From the IMG/VR virus record IMGVR_UViG_3300044633_001393, positions 1 to 64,000 of that record: DNA of 64,000 nt; one strand, given 5' to 3'. The DNA comes from a virus. The notes below the pieces were generated by a model. It had not been told where the DNA came from. It made no database searches and saw only the letters and a list, made by a program, of their open reading frames with translations. The position numbers and the translations under genes are program-made. This document shows, in pieces, positions 1 through 9,861 of this stretch. Each line of letters starts with the position of its first letter. Position 1 is the first letter of the stretch.

Positions 1-653
1 TAGGCAATATCTCTAAAGCATATGTTGAAAGCAATTCAAATAGACGCATTCAATATAACCAACTAATTAAAGGTATAGTGAATGAAAATGGAAATGAAAC
101 ATTGGATCTAAATCCACTAAATCCATTGGATAGAAGAAAGTTTTTAGAAGCAAGTAATCCATTTACCAACAATCTTTATTTGTTGGGATATGATGTTAAT
201 AAAAATTTAACCAAACTAAATCCTGCTACATTACAGAACTTAATAAGTTATCTGAATAATTTCAAAATATTAACAGATAAAATTAACATTATAGACGGAT
301 ATATTATTAATTTGGGATTGGAGTTTAAGATTACTGTTTTCAATGGTTTCAATAAACGAGATGTTTTAAATAATTGTATTCAATCCGTTAAAAGCTTTTT
401 GAGCATTGATAATATGAGTTTTAATCAACCAATAAATCTCAGTCAACTTAACTTTGAAATAATGAAAAACGAAGGCGTTCAATCTGTTATTGAATTGAAG
501 ATCAAGAATTTGACAATTGATGACGGTGATTATTCTCCTGTAGCGTACAATGTAAGTATTGCTACACAAAACAATATTCTTTATCCATCAAAAGACCCAT
601 CTGTATTTGAAATAAAATATCCAGACAATGACATTAAAGGATTGGTAGTATAA
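1..653 (+). CDS. Baseplate wedge protein, gp6-like, C-terminal part (5' end outside window)
   Basis: The frame is open from base 3 to the stop at 653, so the gene enters from the left edge; a GTG at 78 is internal, not a start. The last ~110 residues (an I-N-L-G-L-E-F-K-I-T-V strand, then R-D-V-L-N-N-C-I-Q-S-V and L-N-F-E-I-M) look like the C-terminal fold of T4 gp6 and other Baseplate_J-type wedge proteins. These build the ring around the hub that triggers sheath contraction. It is followed one base after its stop by another structural gene, as expected in a tail cluster. The assignment rests on pattern memory and on position before other tail genes. The missing N-terminus prevents a length comparison. 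Confidence 0.7.
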   Translation, partial: GNISKAYVESNSNRRIQYNQLIKGIVNENGNETLDLNPLNPLDRRKFLEASNPFTNNLYLLGYDVNKNLTKLNPATLQNLISYLNNFKILTDKINIIDGYIINLGLEFKITVFNGFNKRDVLNNCIQSVKSFLSIDNMSFNQPINLSQLNFEIMKNEGVQSVIELKIKNLTIDDGDYSPVAYNVSIATQNNILYPSKDPSVFEIKYPDNDIKGLVV

Positions 654-654
654 T

Positions 655-2322
655 ATGCATATTTTTATTTATCCATCTCAAGACACTTATATTAACAATT
701 CCGACAAATACCAAAACAAAAATTTTGGGTTGGACGAAGTGTTAGAGATATACGCCTCTAACTCAGGCAAAACAACGGTTTATACAGATCCAAATTGGCA
801 CACGCCTCCTCTTACTGCCTCTTCATATGGCAATAATGGATGGTTAGCTTATACTACATCTTCACTATTTATCTACTCTGGTAGTAAATGGTATGCATAT
901 AGTCTTACTTCATCTGTAATACCAAATACGTCATTTATTGCTAATTTCACAGGCAGATTATCAAATGTTACTACTGCTCCTAGAAAATCTCTTTATATTT
1001 CTGGATCAGCTATATCCGCATCTGGCAGATTTGTAGGAAGTATTACAGGATCAAACTGTGTAAGCAGATCTTTCAGTGGTAGTTTCTCCAGTTCAAGTTT
1101 TAAATCAATTATTAACACAAATACCTCAAGTGTATCTTATTATGTTGATGTGGTAAATTTCGCTGGATATTTTAAAGGACAATATAGTGGATCTTTTACT
1201 CGTCCATCAACAGCCACATATCTTAATTATCCAGAGTTTAGTAGAACTATGATCAAGTTTGACTTAACCACATTAAGTCAATCAATTTCTAAAAATGAAA
1301 TTAGTAGTTCAAAATTAAAATTTACGTTGAATTTAAAAGCCTGTGGTATGAGAAATCTACCACTAAACTACTCCATTTATGCTTATCCTATAAGTCAGAG
1401 TTGGGAAAATGGAAATGGTAGATATGCCGATGATGGTTCTCAATTGGGAGCTACTTGGAACAATAGAGCTTACTCAGGAAGCAATTTGTGGTACGGCAGT
1501 AAAATAACAAATAGTTATCAACAAGTAAATTATTTATTAACCGCATCATATTCCAGTGCTAGTTTTCAAAATCAAGGCGGAACTTGGTATTACAAAGTAC
1601 CAGCATCATATACAAACAAACCAAAGTGGATTTGTAATTCCGTGGCTTTTCCTTCGTTGGTAAATAACGGATTAATTTGCAGTCAATCATTTAGTTACGG
1701 ACAACAAAGTGATATATCGATGGACATCACTACTATCGTTCGTTCTTGGTTGTGTGGGTGTGTTCCAAATAACGGACTAATGTTATTGACTTCATTTGAA
1801 ATAAGTACACCTCCTCTTCAACCAACCAACGGGTTGTTACAATTTTTCAGCAAGGATACCAATACAATTTACAGTCCATATATTGATATGGGTTGGGATG
1901 ATACTGTATTTAATACAGGTAGTTTAAAACCAGTATCTTCTTCCATACAAAACTTGGTTACATTGCAACAGTTAAATAGTACATATAAAGCTGGTAGTGT
2001 TGCTAAAATATTTGTGTTCGCCAGAGATAAATATCCTCTTAAAACATTTAATAAATCATATCAACAACCAGCTATGGTTACTCCTAAGTATCTGCCAACA
2101 TCTTCATATTATATGGTTAAAGATGCTGAGTCTGAGGAAGTTTTGATTAATTTCGATAACTATACCAAGTTAAGTTGCGATGCTACGTATGGTAATTATT
2201 TTAAATTAAATACAAATGGATTGCCTCAAGAACGATATTTAACAGTATTTATTAAGGTAGAGTACAAAGATGGGACAGTTGACATCGTTGATACCGGAAA
2301 AATATTTAAAATAACGCGTTAG
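655..2322 (+). CDS. Tail/baseplate structural protein with DNRLRE-like domain
   Basis: 555 aa, starting one base after the gp6-like stop. The opening (IFIYPSQDTYI then NKNFGLDEVLEIY), the central R-T-M-I-K-F-D-L and a W-x-N-G-N-G-R-Y segment near residue 248 follow the pattern of DNRLRE/disaggregatase-type beta-sandwich modules, which bind surfaces or carbohydrate. Residues ~60-85 hold a short aromatic module (Y-G-N-N-G-W-L-A-Y then a Y/W-rich strand). The same module occurs twice at the C-terminus of the gp15-like protein at 49905-51293. The protein is Ser/Tyr-rich with no signal peptide or membrane segment. A virion protein attached to the baseplate is likely from context; the exact T4 counterpart is not recognised. 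Confidence 0.55.
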   Translation: MHIFIYPSQDTYINNSDKYQNKNFGLDEVLEIYASNSGKTTVYTDPNWHTPPLTASSYGNNGWLAYTTSSLFIYSGSKWYAYSLTSSVIPNTSFIANFTGRLSNVTTAPRKSLYISGSAISASGRFVGSITGSNCVSRSFSGSFSSSSFKSIINTNTSSVSYYVDVVNFAGYFKGQYSGSFTRPSTATYLNYPEFSRTMIKFDLTTLSQSISKNEISSSKLKFTLNLKACGMRNLPLNYSIYAYPISQSWENGNGRYADDGSQLGATWNNRAYSGSNLWYGSKITNSYQQVNYLLTASYSSASFQNQGGTWYYKVPASYTNKPKWICNSVAFPSLVNNGLICSQSFSYGQQSDISMDITTIVRSWLCGCVPNNGLMLLTSFEISTPPLQPTNGLLQFFSKDTNTIYSPYIDMGWDDTVFNTGSLKPVSSSIQNLVTLQQLNSTYKAGSVAKIFVFARDKYPLKTFNKSYQQPAMVTPKYLPTSSYYMVKDAESEEVLINFDNYTKLSCDATYGNYFKLNTNGLPQERYLTVFIKVEYKDGTVDIVDTGKIFKITR

Positions 2323-2323
2323 T

Positions 2324-2800
2324 ATGGCAAATATACCATTAGTATATAATGTATCTTTAAGTGATGTACAAACATTTAAAGACTTTGGTACTTTCCAAAA
2401 CAATTTTGATGATTTTGGAAATGATCAATTGGTTTATAACATATCACAGTCGCTTGAAGGTAAATACAACTATATAAAAGTACCAATAAAAAGTTTTTTA
2501 TATAATGAAAACAAAATCGTTGATACTTCACAATCGGATTTTACTGAATTACAAACAACTGCGGTCGAAGAAAAGAGAAATTTAACAGATGTTATAACAC
2601 AATATAATAACGTGCTGGTCGAGAACAGAATTTTAAATCAAACGGTAAATGAATTAGTAGAAAAATACGAAAACAATGACGATAAACAAGTTATTGCAGC
2701 TATGAAAAACCAAATTATTGGTTTACGAATCCAATTGGGACAAGGAAAAGTTGCTTCGGATTTCGATGATGATTACCCATTTTTACCATTAACTTCTTGA
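2324..2800 (+). CDS. Small tail-cluster protein with coiled coil, function unknown
   Basis: 158 aa in tight head-to-tail spacing with its neighbours (1 bp on each side), so probably translated with them. Residues ~85-140 are charged and heptad-like (E-E-K-R-N-L-T-D-V-I then N-R-I-L-N-Q-T-V-N-E-L-V-E-K), indicating a coiled coil. The C-terminus is acidic (D-F-D-D-D-Y-P). I do not recognise a family. Its place between two large virion proteins suggests a tail or baseplate component or assembly factor. Confidence 0.5.
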   Translation: MANIPLVYNVSLSDVQTFKDFGTFQNNFDDFGNDQLVYNISQSLEGKYNYIKVPIKSFLYNENKIVDTSQSDFTELQTTAVEEKRNLTDVITQYNNVLVENRILNQTVNELVEKYENNDDKQVIAAMKNQIIGLRIQLGQGKVASDFDDDYPFLPLTS

Positions 2801-2801
2801 T

Positions 2802-5800
2802 ATGCCTTACGACTATTTAACAATAAATGATAACGATTTAAATAAGGGTCTTACAAGTGCATCTTATTTTTCCACTGATTTACAGGCTTTATACGAACAA
2901 CAACTAATCAGTGAGGATATATTTTACGGCGAATCCGATGATGATTTGTTTGAATTTACACTGTATAATAATAACCAACAACTTATAAATTTCAACAGAG
3001 TAGTTCCATCTGTAACATATTCTGTATTGCAAGGTAGTTACAGAGACATTAATAACGTATTAAGATCATATAGATTTGCAAATCCATTTACGAATGTGGT
3101 ATCGTACAAAAACGATATTCTATTACATCCACAATTCGACTTAAATGCAAATGGAGTTGGTCCTGGTTTATATTATTTGTTGTATAACCCAGTTAGAAAT
3201 ATAGCCGGTAATCCAACAAATAGATTGGTTATAAAAGAAATATCTCCTAGTAGAACTGAGATACGTTTATCTTACGCATTTGATGTAAATAAGAATGAAA
3301 CATCTAGATTAGACGCGATTAAAATTTCAACATTTGCGGATAAAAAATATTTGTTGTTGAGAATTTATCAAGACTTAACTGCAATCATTAATAATAATCC
3401 AATTGAAAAAGATTTTCTATCTAACAAAGACAAATACAACTACACAGACATCTGTTTGAAGTTGGGTCTAAAAAGTGAAGCAGAACTACAAGAGTTTGTT
3501 AATTCAACATATGTTGGATATAATAGTATTATTAAGTTGAACGGTGATACAGATTCAACAATTTTACAAACAAACAAATTTACAGGTGTTCAAGAACAAA
3601 TCAACAATTTTATTTACACTTACAACAATACAGAGTTTACAGAAGCTGAAGTATTGGAGTCATTTAGAATTATCACATTAAAGGTATCTCAAGATAGAAT
3701 ATTACAAAAGAGTTCTATAAATGATATTGATCTACAAAACATACTTGGTTTATTTGAACAAACAATTTATACAGATTGGATATTGCCCAATGTAACTAAA
3801 TTGTTAGAAAATTACCGAATCAAATACTACGGTCTTTATAAAAATGCTTTAAATTTTGATAATGGCAATTTGATCAAGATTTTAACTCATACAAATTATT
3901 TAAATCCAACTGATGGTGCGGTCAATGTACAAGTAAAACTAGATGCGCCTTTACCTTTACAATATAATGTAAAAACCACTTGTTGGATATCAAATATTTC
4001 AATTGCTCCTCTTTATTTTAAAGTTAACTTGTTTTCTTCAAAGATATCAAGAAAGGTATTTTTAAATGACATAAACTTTGATGTACAAATATCTAAAGTC
4101 AGTCCTTCTACAGAAAAATATGATGGCAACGATTCTTTCACACTAGATAAATCCAAAATAAGATTGAAAGAAAAGTATAATGATTTATACATCGATTATA
4201 CAGATTTTAATAATTTCATCAATTATTCTTCTGCCGAACTACGCACTAAAATAGCTAAGAATAAGATTAAAGATTATAATCAACTTGACTATGTTAAAAA
4301 GTCTACGATTACATCATCTTTAAATACAAGTGGTATAATTTCTTCTTCATATGGAGAGCTAGTTAGCCAAAAAACTGCTCAACAAATTGCTTTGTTGGAT
4401 ACATTTGATGAATATGAGTCTTATTTGTTTTTTAACTCATCTAGTATAGATGATAAAATTGAAGAAGCTATTGTATATGATTCAGACAACTATAATAGCT
4501 TGGTGTATCAACTTCCGGCATATGTAAAGGAAGATTCCGATTCCGCTGATTATATTAAATTTACAGCAATGGTGGGACATTTTTTTGATAACATCTTGGT
4601 GTTTATAAAGAAGTTTCCTAAGTCATATCCAATTTCAAATAACGATTCAAATTATTACCCAAAAAATTACATAGACGAACTACTCAATAGTTTTAGTTGG
4701 AATATTGATATTGATAAGTTTACTCAAAGTGATTTGAATCAATTATATTTTAATAATCAAGATATTGCTGGGTATAGTTCTTCTTCTTATTTTGATTATG
4801 CGAAATCTATATTAAACAGATTTGCCAATAACATTTCTTCTGTTTATAAATCCAAAGGAACTGTAAATTCATTTGAAATGATCCGAACTATGTTTGGAAT
4901 TCCAGCTGGAATAATAACTACCAGAGAATATGGAAGTGCGGATGCTTTTTCAAACCGTGATAATTACTTTGTTTACGATGACATAATCTATATGACTGAT
5001 TTCAAGGAAAACAATTTCTTGAATTTTGAACATACAAGCAGTGACTTTGTTTACACAACCAGTAGTTATTATGCTTCGGGATCTAATATCAATACTTTTA
5101 CTAGTAGCACTGAATATACTTCCCGATTTAATGGTATATCTACAATTGAATTTTCTTTTAGATTCAAATCTACAAACTATGACTTTGGAGATAAGATCAA
5201 ATTGATGTCCAAATACAGAAATAAAAAATCTGATTGGGATTTATACATTAAAAAATCAAAGCAAGTTAATTCAGGTCAGTTGGTATTTGAAATTCACCCA
5301 TACGAATTGGGAAATACAACTTCAAGTTTAACATTAAATGAGTTACCTCTATTAAACGGGGAAATTTTTACAGTGATGTTAAAGCGTGAGCCTGTGCCAG
5401 GAGATTTTGACAAATTAAATGTAAGTTCAAGCAAGATTACAAATCAAGTTACACCGTTTATTATAGAAGATGATGGTGACTTTGTAATAGAAGATGACGG
5501 AGATTTTGTAACATTAGCTTCACAGAAAACAACACTAACTTCATCATACTACGTTAACTCGACCAAAGAATTGATTCCATATATTTATAGTTTGTCTACA
5601 AATCAATATGATGGAAGTACCAAAAACTTTTCAGCAACAAAACGTAAAGTTATAAGTCATACTGTAAATAAAAACTTTTCTTCGGGAAGTTATTATATTG
5701 GCAATTATTCATCATCTGTATCATTTATAGGAAATCTAGATAAAATAAAAGTTTTAAGAGATCCACTTGATAATCAATATTTTGATGAACATTCATATAA

Positions 5801-7316
5801 CTTGGATTCAATATCAATTCCAGATAAAGAAAATGTTTATTCCAATTTGTTTTATTTGTGGAGTTTTGATACTCCTGTGAATTTATATTCACCTAGTTCT
5901 ATTAGTAAAACAGTAGATAATCAAAACATTTATTATCAAACCCAATTCAATGCATATAATTTTGGACAAAAAGAAAAGTATTTTAGTTATCCAACTTGTT
6001 CAAATGTATTGATAGATGAATTTCCATATCAATTTGATAAGATTAACGTAAAACAAACCGTTAATACTAACAACTTCGGCCCTAACTACAAGATTAATAG
6101 CAAGATAAATAAAATAACAGAGACCGCTTTATCTAATCTTACCCCTTATGATTATTCCACCAGAATTCAAGATAGTTTGGGTGATGATTCAATACTCTCT
6201 GGATTTTTCATAAGTCCATATAATTATTTAAATCAAAAAATAGAGAATTTTATAGGGTTGGATGGTATAGCTGATATCATTGGTGAGCCAGAAAACTTAA
6301 CTAAACAAAATTATGTTGGGTTGGACACATTACAACGTGAGTTTGGTAAAATAAATGAGAAATACATATACCCTCAAGAATTTTACAGTACGTACAAATT
6401 TTATATCGACTTTTCAATATTTGATGTCGTAAGTAAGTTAAAACCAGCAAGATCTAATTTATTAACAGGTGTTCTATTGGAACCAAGTTTATTTGAACGT
6501 AAAAAATTTAACTACAGAGATGTAGAATTTGTAACAAACAACGAATTTGATTTATACTTTAACAATAAAGCATCATTTACATCTTCCTTGTTAAACACAA
6601 ACAATACATCTAGCTTTACTATAATAACCAGTTCACGTGTTAACGATATTACCCAAGATCAAAATACTTATAATTATTCCCGTCTTGAAATAAAAGACGT
6701 AATAGATAGTCGTGATTTTATTTACGCAAAATATGGAAAGTACGTATATGTTGATTCAAATGGATATAATGTACGTGATACAGTTAATGTAGGCAAAAAA
6801 GATTATTATCAATCTGTTAATAACACTGGATTTGTGGTAACATTTACCTCTTCGTTCAATGAAGTTCAAGTTATTGGATCTGGGTCTGTCACGGGAAGTA
6901 AATACTTAAAAAATTACTATAAAGGCGCTGCTTTTAATAGTGGATATTCCAATAGACACTTGAGTAAGTTCTCATTTGTCGGTAGTAGAACACAGTATCA
7001 AGCCTTGAGCGGTTCTAAAACACAACTGGTAAACGGACTAAAATTAAATAATGGCGGTAATATCACATATTATACTTATACAAAGGGTAAAAATGATAAA
7101 AATACTACCGTAGACAGAAGCGGTATTACAAACGGAAGTGAACCAGTTATAACAGTACCTGGATTTTTAAGTTTGAATATAGAAACCAACAATGCACCTG
7201 CTTATGGTGATACAACTGGTTCTATAGGAAGTCCAGATTCATTGTTTACACAACTACCACTAACAGCTTCTTTACAGACCAGCGCAAGTTTGGAAAGATA
7301 CATAATGAATTTATAA
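2802..7316 (+). CDS. Very large baseplate/tail structural protein with LamG-like region (gp7 position)
   Basis: 1504 aa, by length and position the best candidate for the gp7-like wedge protein (T4 gp7 is about 1030 aa), but I see no diagnostic gp7 motif. Around residue 685 there is a K-S-K-G-T-V-N-S-F-E-M-I-R-T-M-F-G-I-P segment, a signature I associate with large phage tail proteins. Residues ~770-985 read as a concanavalin/LamG-like beta-sandwich (I-E-F-S-F-R-F-K-S then D-W-D-L-Y-I and, at the end, F-I-G-N-L-D-K-I-K-V-L-R-D). A direct 8-residue duplication, V/I-I-E-D-D-G-D-F, sits at about residues 887-902. There is no signal peptide. Function beyond virion structure is inferred from context. 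Confidence 0.55.
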   Translation: MPYDYLTINDNDLNKGLTSASYFSTDLQALYEQQLISEDIFYGESDDDLFEFTLYNNNQQLINFNRVVPSVTYSVLQGSYRDINNVLRSYRFANPFTNVVSYKNDILLHPQFDLNANGVGPGLYYLLYNPVRNIAGNPTNRLVIKEISPSRTEIRLSYAFDVNKNETSRLDAIKISTFADKKYLLLRIYQDLTAIINNNPIEKDFLSNKDKYNYTDICLKLGLKSEAELQEFVNSTYVGYNSIIKLNGDTDSTILQTNKFTGVQEQINNFIYTYNNTEFTEAEVLESFRIITLKVSQDRILQKSSINDIDLQNILGLFEQTIYTDWILPNVTKLLENYRIKYYGLYKNALNFDNGNLIKILTHTNYLNPTDGAVNVQVKLDAPLPLQYNVKTTCWISNISIAPLYFKVNLFSSKISRKVFLNDINFDVQISKVSPSTEKYDGNDSFTLDKSKIRLKEKYNDLYIDYTDFNNFINYSSAELRTKIAKNKIKDYNQLDYVKKSTITSSLNTSGIISSSYGELVSQKTAQQIALLDTFDEYESYLFFNSSSIDDKIEEAIVYDSDNYNSLVYQLPAYVKEDSDSADYIKFTAMVGHFFDNILVFIKKFPKSYPISNNDSNYYPKNYIDELLNSFSWNIDIDKFTQSDLNQLYFNNQDIAGYSSSSYFDYAKSILNRFANNISSVYKSKGTVNSFEMIRTMFGIPAGIITTREYGSADAFSNRDNYFVYDDIIYMTDFKENNFLNFEHTSSDFVYTTSSYYASGSNINTFTSSTEYTSRFNGISTIEFSFRFKSTNYDFGDKIKLMSKYRNKKSDWDLYIKKSKQVNSGQLVFEIHPYELGNTTSSLTLNELPLLNGEIFTVMLKREPVPGDFDKLNVSSSKITNQVTPFIIEDDGDFVIEDDGDFVTLASQKTTLTSSYYVNSTKELIPYIYSLSTNQYDGSTKNFSATKRKVISHTVNKNFSSGSYYIGNYSSSVSFIGNLDKIKVLRDPLDNQYFDEHSYNLDSISIPDKENVYSNLFYLWSFDTPVNLYSPSSISKTVDNQNIYYQTQFNAYNFGQKEKYFSYPTCSNVLIDEFPYQFDKINVKQTVNTNNFGPNYKINSKINKITETALSNLTPYDYSTRIQDSLGDDSILSGFFISPYNYLNQKIENFIGLDGIADIIGEPENLTKQNYVGLDTLQREFGKINEKYIYPQEFYSTYKFYIDFSIFDVVSKLKPARSNLLTGVLLEPSLFERKKFNYRDVEFVTNNEFDLYFNNKASFTSSLLNTNNTSSFTIITSSRVNDITQDQNTYNYSRLEIKDVIDSRDFIYAKYGKYVYVDSNGYNVRDTVNVGKKDYYQSVNNTGFVVTFTSSFNEVQVIGSGSVTGSKYLKNYYKGAAFNSGYSNRHLSKFSFVGSRTQYQALSGSKTQLVNGLKLNNGGNITYYTYTKGKNDKNTTVDRSGITNGSEPVITVPGFLSLNIETNNAPAYGDTTGSIGSPDSLFTQLPLTASLQTSASLERYIMNL

Positions 7317-7362
7317 TTCATATTTTTGAGTAAAATTTAAAACTTATCAATAATTATTATAT

Positions 7363-8004
7363 ATGGCATATTTAAATAACAACATTCTTACAGTGAATGC
7401 TGTATTGACTAAAAAGGGAAGAGAAATACTCGCAAAAACAGGCGGTTTGAATATCACAGCCTTTGCTTTGGCGGATGATGAAATTGACTATACTCAATTC
7501 AATCCAAATCATCCACTAGGCAGTGCATATTACGACATTGCAATTCGTAACACTCCAATTCAAGAACCTATTACTGATGAATCACAGTCAATGAAGTATA
7601 AGTTGGTAACTCTAAACGATGGTGTAACATCTGTACCTACTATTATCTTGAATATCTCAGAAATCACTGTTCCAAGAGACTATACTGGGGAAAGTTTAAT
7701 TAGTCCAAGTACAAATCCAACTTATAATGTTACACTTGGATATACAGCCATTTTGGCCAATAAGAACGTTGGAACTTTGATTGTGACCGAAACAAATAGT
7801 TTAAATTCAACAAGTGCCACAATTCCTACTTTCTCAGGAGATCTAACTTCACAAACATCACAAGTAGTTGTTGGTAATAAATTCAGATTTGTACCAAACG
7901 CTGGTTTGTCTAAACTAACAACCACTAATATTACAATTATTGGAAATGAAAGTGGCGGTAATACATCAATTACAGTGACAGTTAAAGTTCCAACAACAAC
8001 ATAA
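7363..8004 (+). CDS. Conserved virion-type protein, function unknown
   Basis: 213 aa, starting at an ATG preceded only by A/T-rich sequence with no Shine-Dalgarno. The N-terminus (M-A-Y-L-N-N-N-I-L-T-V-N-A-V-L-T-K-K-G-R-E) followed by A-D-D-E-I-D-Y recalls small proteins found in tail clusters of marine T4-like phages. The C-terminal half is Thr/Ser/Val-rich beta structure, resembling an Ig-like domain. It lies two bases before the next tail gene. No catalytic motif is visible; role inferred from position only. Confidence 0.5.
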   Translation: MAYLNNNILTVNAVLTKKGREILAKTGGLNITAFALADDEIDYTQFNPNHPLGSAYYDIAIRNTPIQEPITDESQSMKYKLVTLNDGVTSVPTIILNISEITVPRDYTGESLISPSTNPTYNVTLGYTAILANKNVGTLIVTETNSLNSTSATIPTFSGDLTSQTSQVVVGNKFRFVPNAGLSKLTTTNITIIGNESGGNTSITVTVKVPTTT

Positions 8005-8006
8005 TT

Positions 8007-9125
8007 ATGATATTTAGTAAATTTAATAACGATGACATCGTAGTAGGTAGAATTAATCAAGTATCTTCTGGTTTATTCGGAACTGGTAGTTTATTTGTTA
8101 GTCAATCTACGTTTGTGACACAATCAGGTGTTACTGGTCAAGCTAATCAACTCACTGGCTCCAGTCCATACGATGTAAGAAACGGTCAGTATTATTTAGA
8201 TATTTATTCTGGCGGAGACTTATACTTTGATGTTGCATATGGTGACTATGCTAATAGTGGAAGTTCTCGTTTTGACGTTACGACTTACTCAACTCCTGTA
8301 TTGACCAATGAAACTAAGGTCATTTACTCTCAATACAAAAACACACTTTTACAACCAGGCGACAATTTGTTTACCTTCGCATCTGGAAGCGTCGATAAAA
8401 CTGTTGAAAGCCAAGCAATTTATGTAATTAGCTATGCCGCTGATAAATTCAAGGATCAAATTGACCCAGGCCAAATACAAATTACATTTAGTGGCTCAAT
8501 CGCACCTAAGAAATTTACCTTTATTGATGATTCTCAAGTAGTGAATAAACAACAGAACTCATACAATTTGATCTCTGGATCAATTGTAAATGGTATTGCT
8601 ACTCCTTATTTAAAGAATGGATCTCCAGTATATGCCGGAATAGGATTGGTTTATCCATCAAATGGAGTTATAGTGTTTAATGCTATAAATCTAGATAAAT
8701 ACGTGGGTATTACCGCAGGACAACAGATTTTGAATCGCGCTAACTATTCCAATAGTGTAACTTCTACAAATCGAAGTGGATATTGGAAAGTATGGACCAG
8801 AGATTTTTATAACGCAATCAGAAGATCTAATTTAACGATGGGCGTGAGAAAGTCTGAATTTGTGCCATCTACAAATTATTTCGTTCGTGTGAAGAACAAA
8901 GAGTTTAACTATAGTAACAATCCAACTTTTGTTTCAGATGGTAAAGATGGCTTGACTAAAGGAACTATTATCTATCAAGATTTAATTAATAATCCACGAA
9001 CCTATATTACTTCAGTTGGTTTGTATAATGATAATAATGAACTGTTAGCAATTGGTAAAATTAGTCAACCAACGATGAAATCATTTGATAATGAGTTACT
9101 AATTAAGGTGAGAATAGATTTCTAA
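8007..9125 (+). CDS. Tail structural protein sharing a C-terminal VGLY module
   Basis: 372 aa. The N-terminus (M-I-F-S-K-F-N-N-D-D-I-V-V-G-R-I) and Ser/Gly/Tyr-rich body are typical of tail structural proteins. The last ~40 residues (Y-I-T-S-V-G-L-Y-N-D-N-N-E-L-L-A-I-G-K then Q-P) are clearly related to the C-terminus of the beta-propeller protein at 9862-12438 (Y-I-T-T-V-G-L-Y then V-A-K-L-A-Q-P). That points to a common attachment domain. The gene follows its upstream neighbour by 2 bp. The specific baseplate position is unknown. Confidence 0.5.
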   Translation: MIFSKFNNDDIVVGRINQVSSGLFGTGSLFVSQSTFVTQSGVTGQANQLTGSSPYDVRNGQYYLDIYSGGDLYFDVAYGDYANSGSSRFDVTTYSTPVLTNETKVIYSQYKNTLLQPGDNLFTFASGSVDKTVESQAIYVISYAADKFKDQIDPGQIQITFSGSIAPKKFTFIDDSQVVNKQQNSYNLISGSIVNGIATPYLKNGSPVYAGIGLVYPSNGVIVFNAINLDKYVGITAGQQILNRANYSNSVTSTNRSGYWKVWTRDFYNAIRRSNLTMGVRKSEFVPSTNYFVRVKNKEFNYSNNPTFVSDGKDGLTKGTIIYQDLINNPRTYITSVGLYNDNNELLAIGKISQPTMKSFDNELLIKVRIDF

Positions 9126-9148
9126 TCTATAATAGTTTGTTTTTATTC

Positions 9149-9156
9149 TATTTATA
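9149..9156 (+). promoter_or_regulatory. TATTTATA element 5 nt before a start codon
   Basis: An exact TATTTATA lies five bases upstream of the ATG at 9162, in a spot with no Shine-Dalgarno. The same element recurs just before other starts in this window on both strands. It is read as a candidate phage promoter core for a near-leaderless transcript, or as a translation signal. In an AT-rich genome a single case proves little. Confidence 0.35.
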
Positions 9157-9161
9157 ATAGA

Positions 9162-9860
9162 ATGATCAAATTTTTTAAAACTCAAGACGTATTAGTTACT
9201 AGATTTACTGTTTCTAAAGAAAAGACGTTTAATAACGTTTTAAATAATCTTTTATCTGGTACAGACGACACAGATGATAGTGTATTTCCAATACAACTAT
9301 CCTATTTTTCTTGTGACAATAATAAATCTGGAAGTTGTGAAGGTGTTTATTTTGATGATATATATTTAGCGATGACTCAATTTGAAGAAGCTTCCCAGAT
9401 AGATTTTTCAGTGGGTAAATATGTAAATTCCAGTTCTGTTTTCTATCCATCTTCAAATGCTAAATGGAATCCTGTTGTCAATCCTGTAAATGTTAATGGT
9501 ACGTATAAAGGTCAGGTTTATAATACCGTAGATAAGATGTATTATAACGACTATAATAACAGTTATAATATCTTTGGATTTGATGATTACGACAATCAAA
9601 GAACTAAACTAGATTTGACAAATGATTTTTCTTTATATAAATTGTCTGTTTCTCAGACAGGCGATGGCATAAAAAGAAATTCTGTGGTAATATACAATCA
9701 ATCCGGCGATATAGTTTCAAATATAGAAGATGACGGAAATCACAACTTAATACTAGGCGGTACTTATTACATTAATAGTTATGAATTTACGACTGGGAGT
9801 AAAGATACTGTAGAAAACCGTGGTACTTATGGTTTGGGTTATTATTTATTGAATACATAG
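9162..9860 (+). CDS. Tail-cluster protein, function unknown
   Basis: 232 aa, not recognised. It opens M-I-K-F-F-K-T-Q-D-V-L-V-T-R-F and is rich in Asn, Asp, Ser and Tyr throughout, like its neighbours. There are no Cys-pair, nucleotide-binding or membrane motifs. It starts at an ATG five bases after a TATTTATA element and ends one base before the next gene, so it belongs to the tail operon. A virion component or assembly chaperone is the likeliest role; the sequence itself does not say which. Confidence 0.5.
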   Translation: MIKFFKTQDVLVTRFTVSKEKTFNNVLNNLLSGTDDTDDSVFPIQLSYFSCDNNKSGSCEGVYFDDIYLAMTQFEEASQIDFSVGKYVNSSSVFYPSSNAKWNPVVNPVNVNGTYKGQVYNTVDKMYYNDYNNSYNIFGFDDYDNQRTKLDLTNDFSLYKLSVSQTGDGIKRNSVVIYNQSGDIVSNIEDDGNHNLILGGTYYINSYEFTTGSKDTVENRGTYGLGYYLLNT

Positions 9861-9861
9861 T

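Noticed and set aside
2802-7316. Firm assignment as gp7
   Set aside because: Position and size fit, but no gp7-specific motif is recognised and the LamG-like part is not known from T4 gp7.
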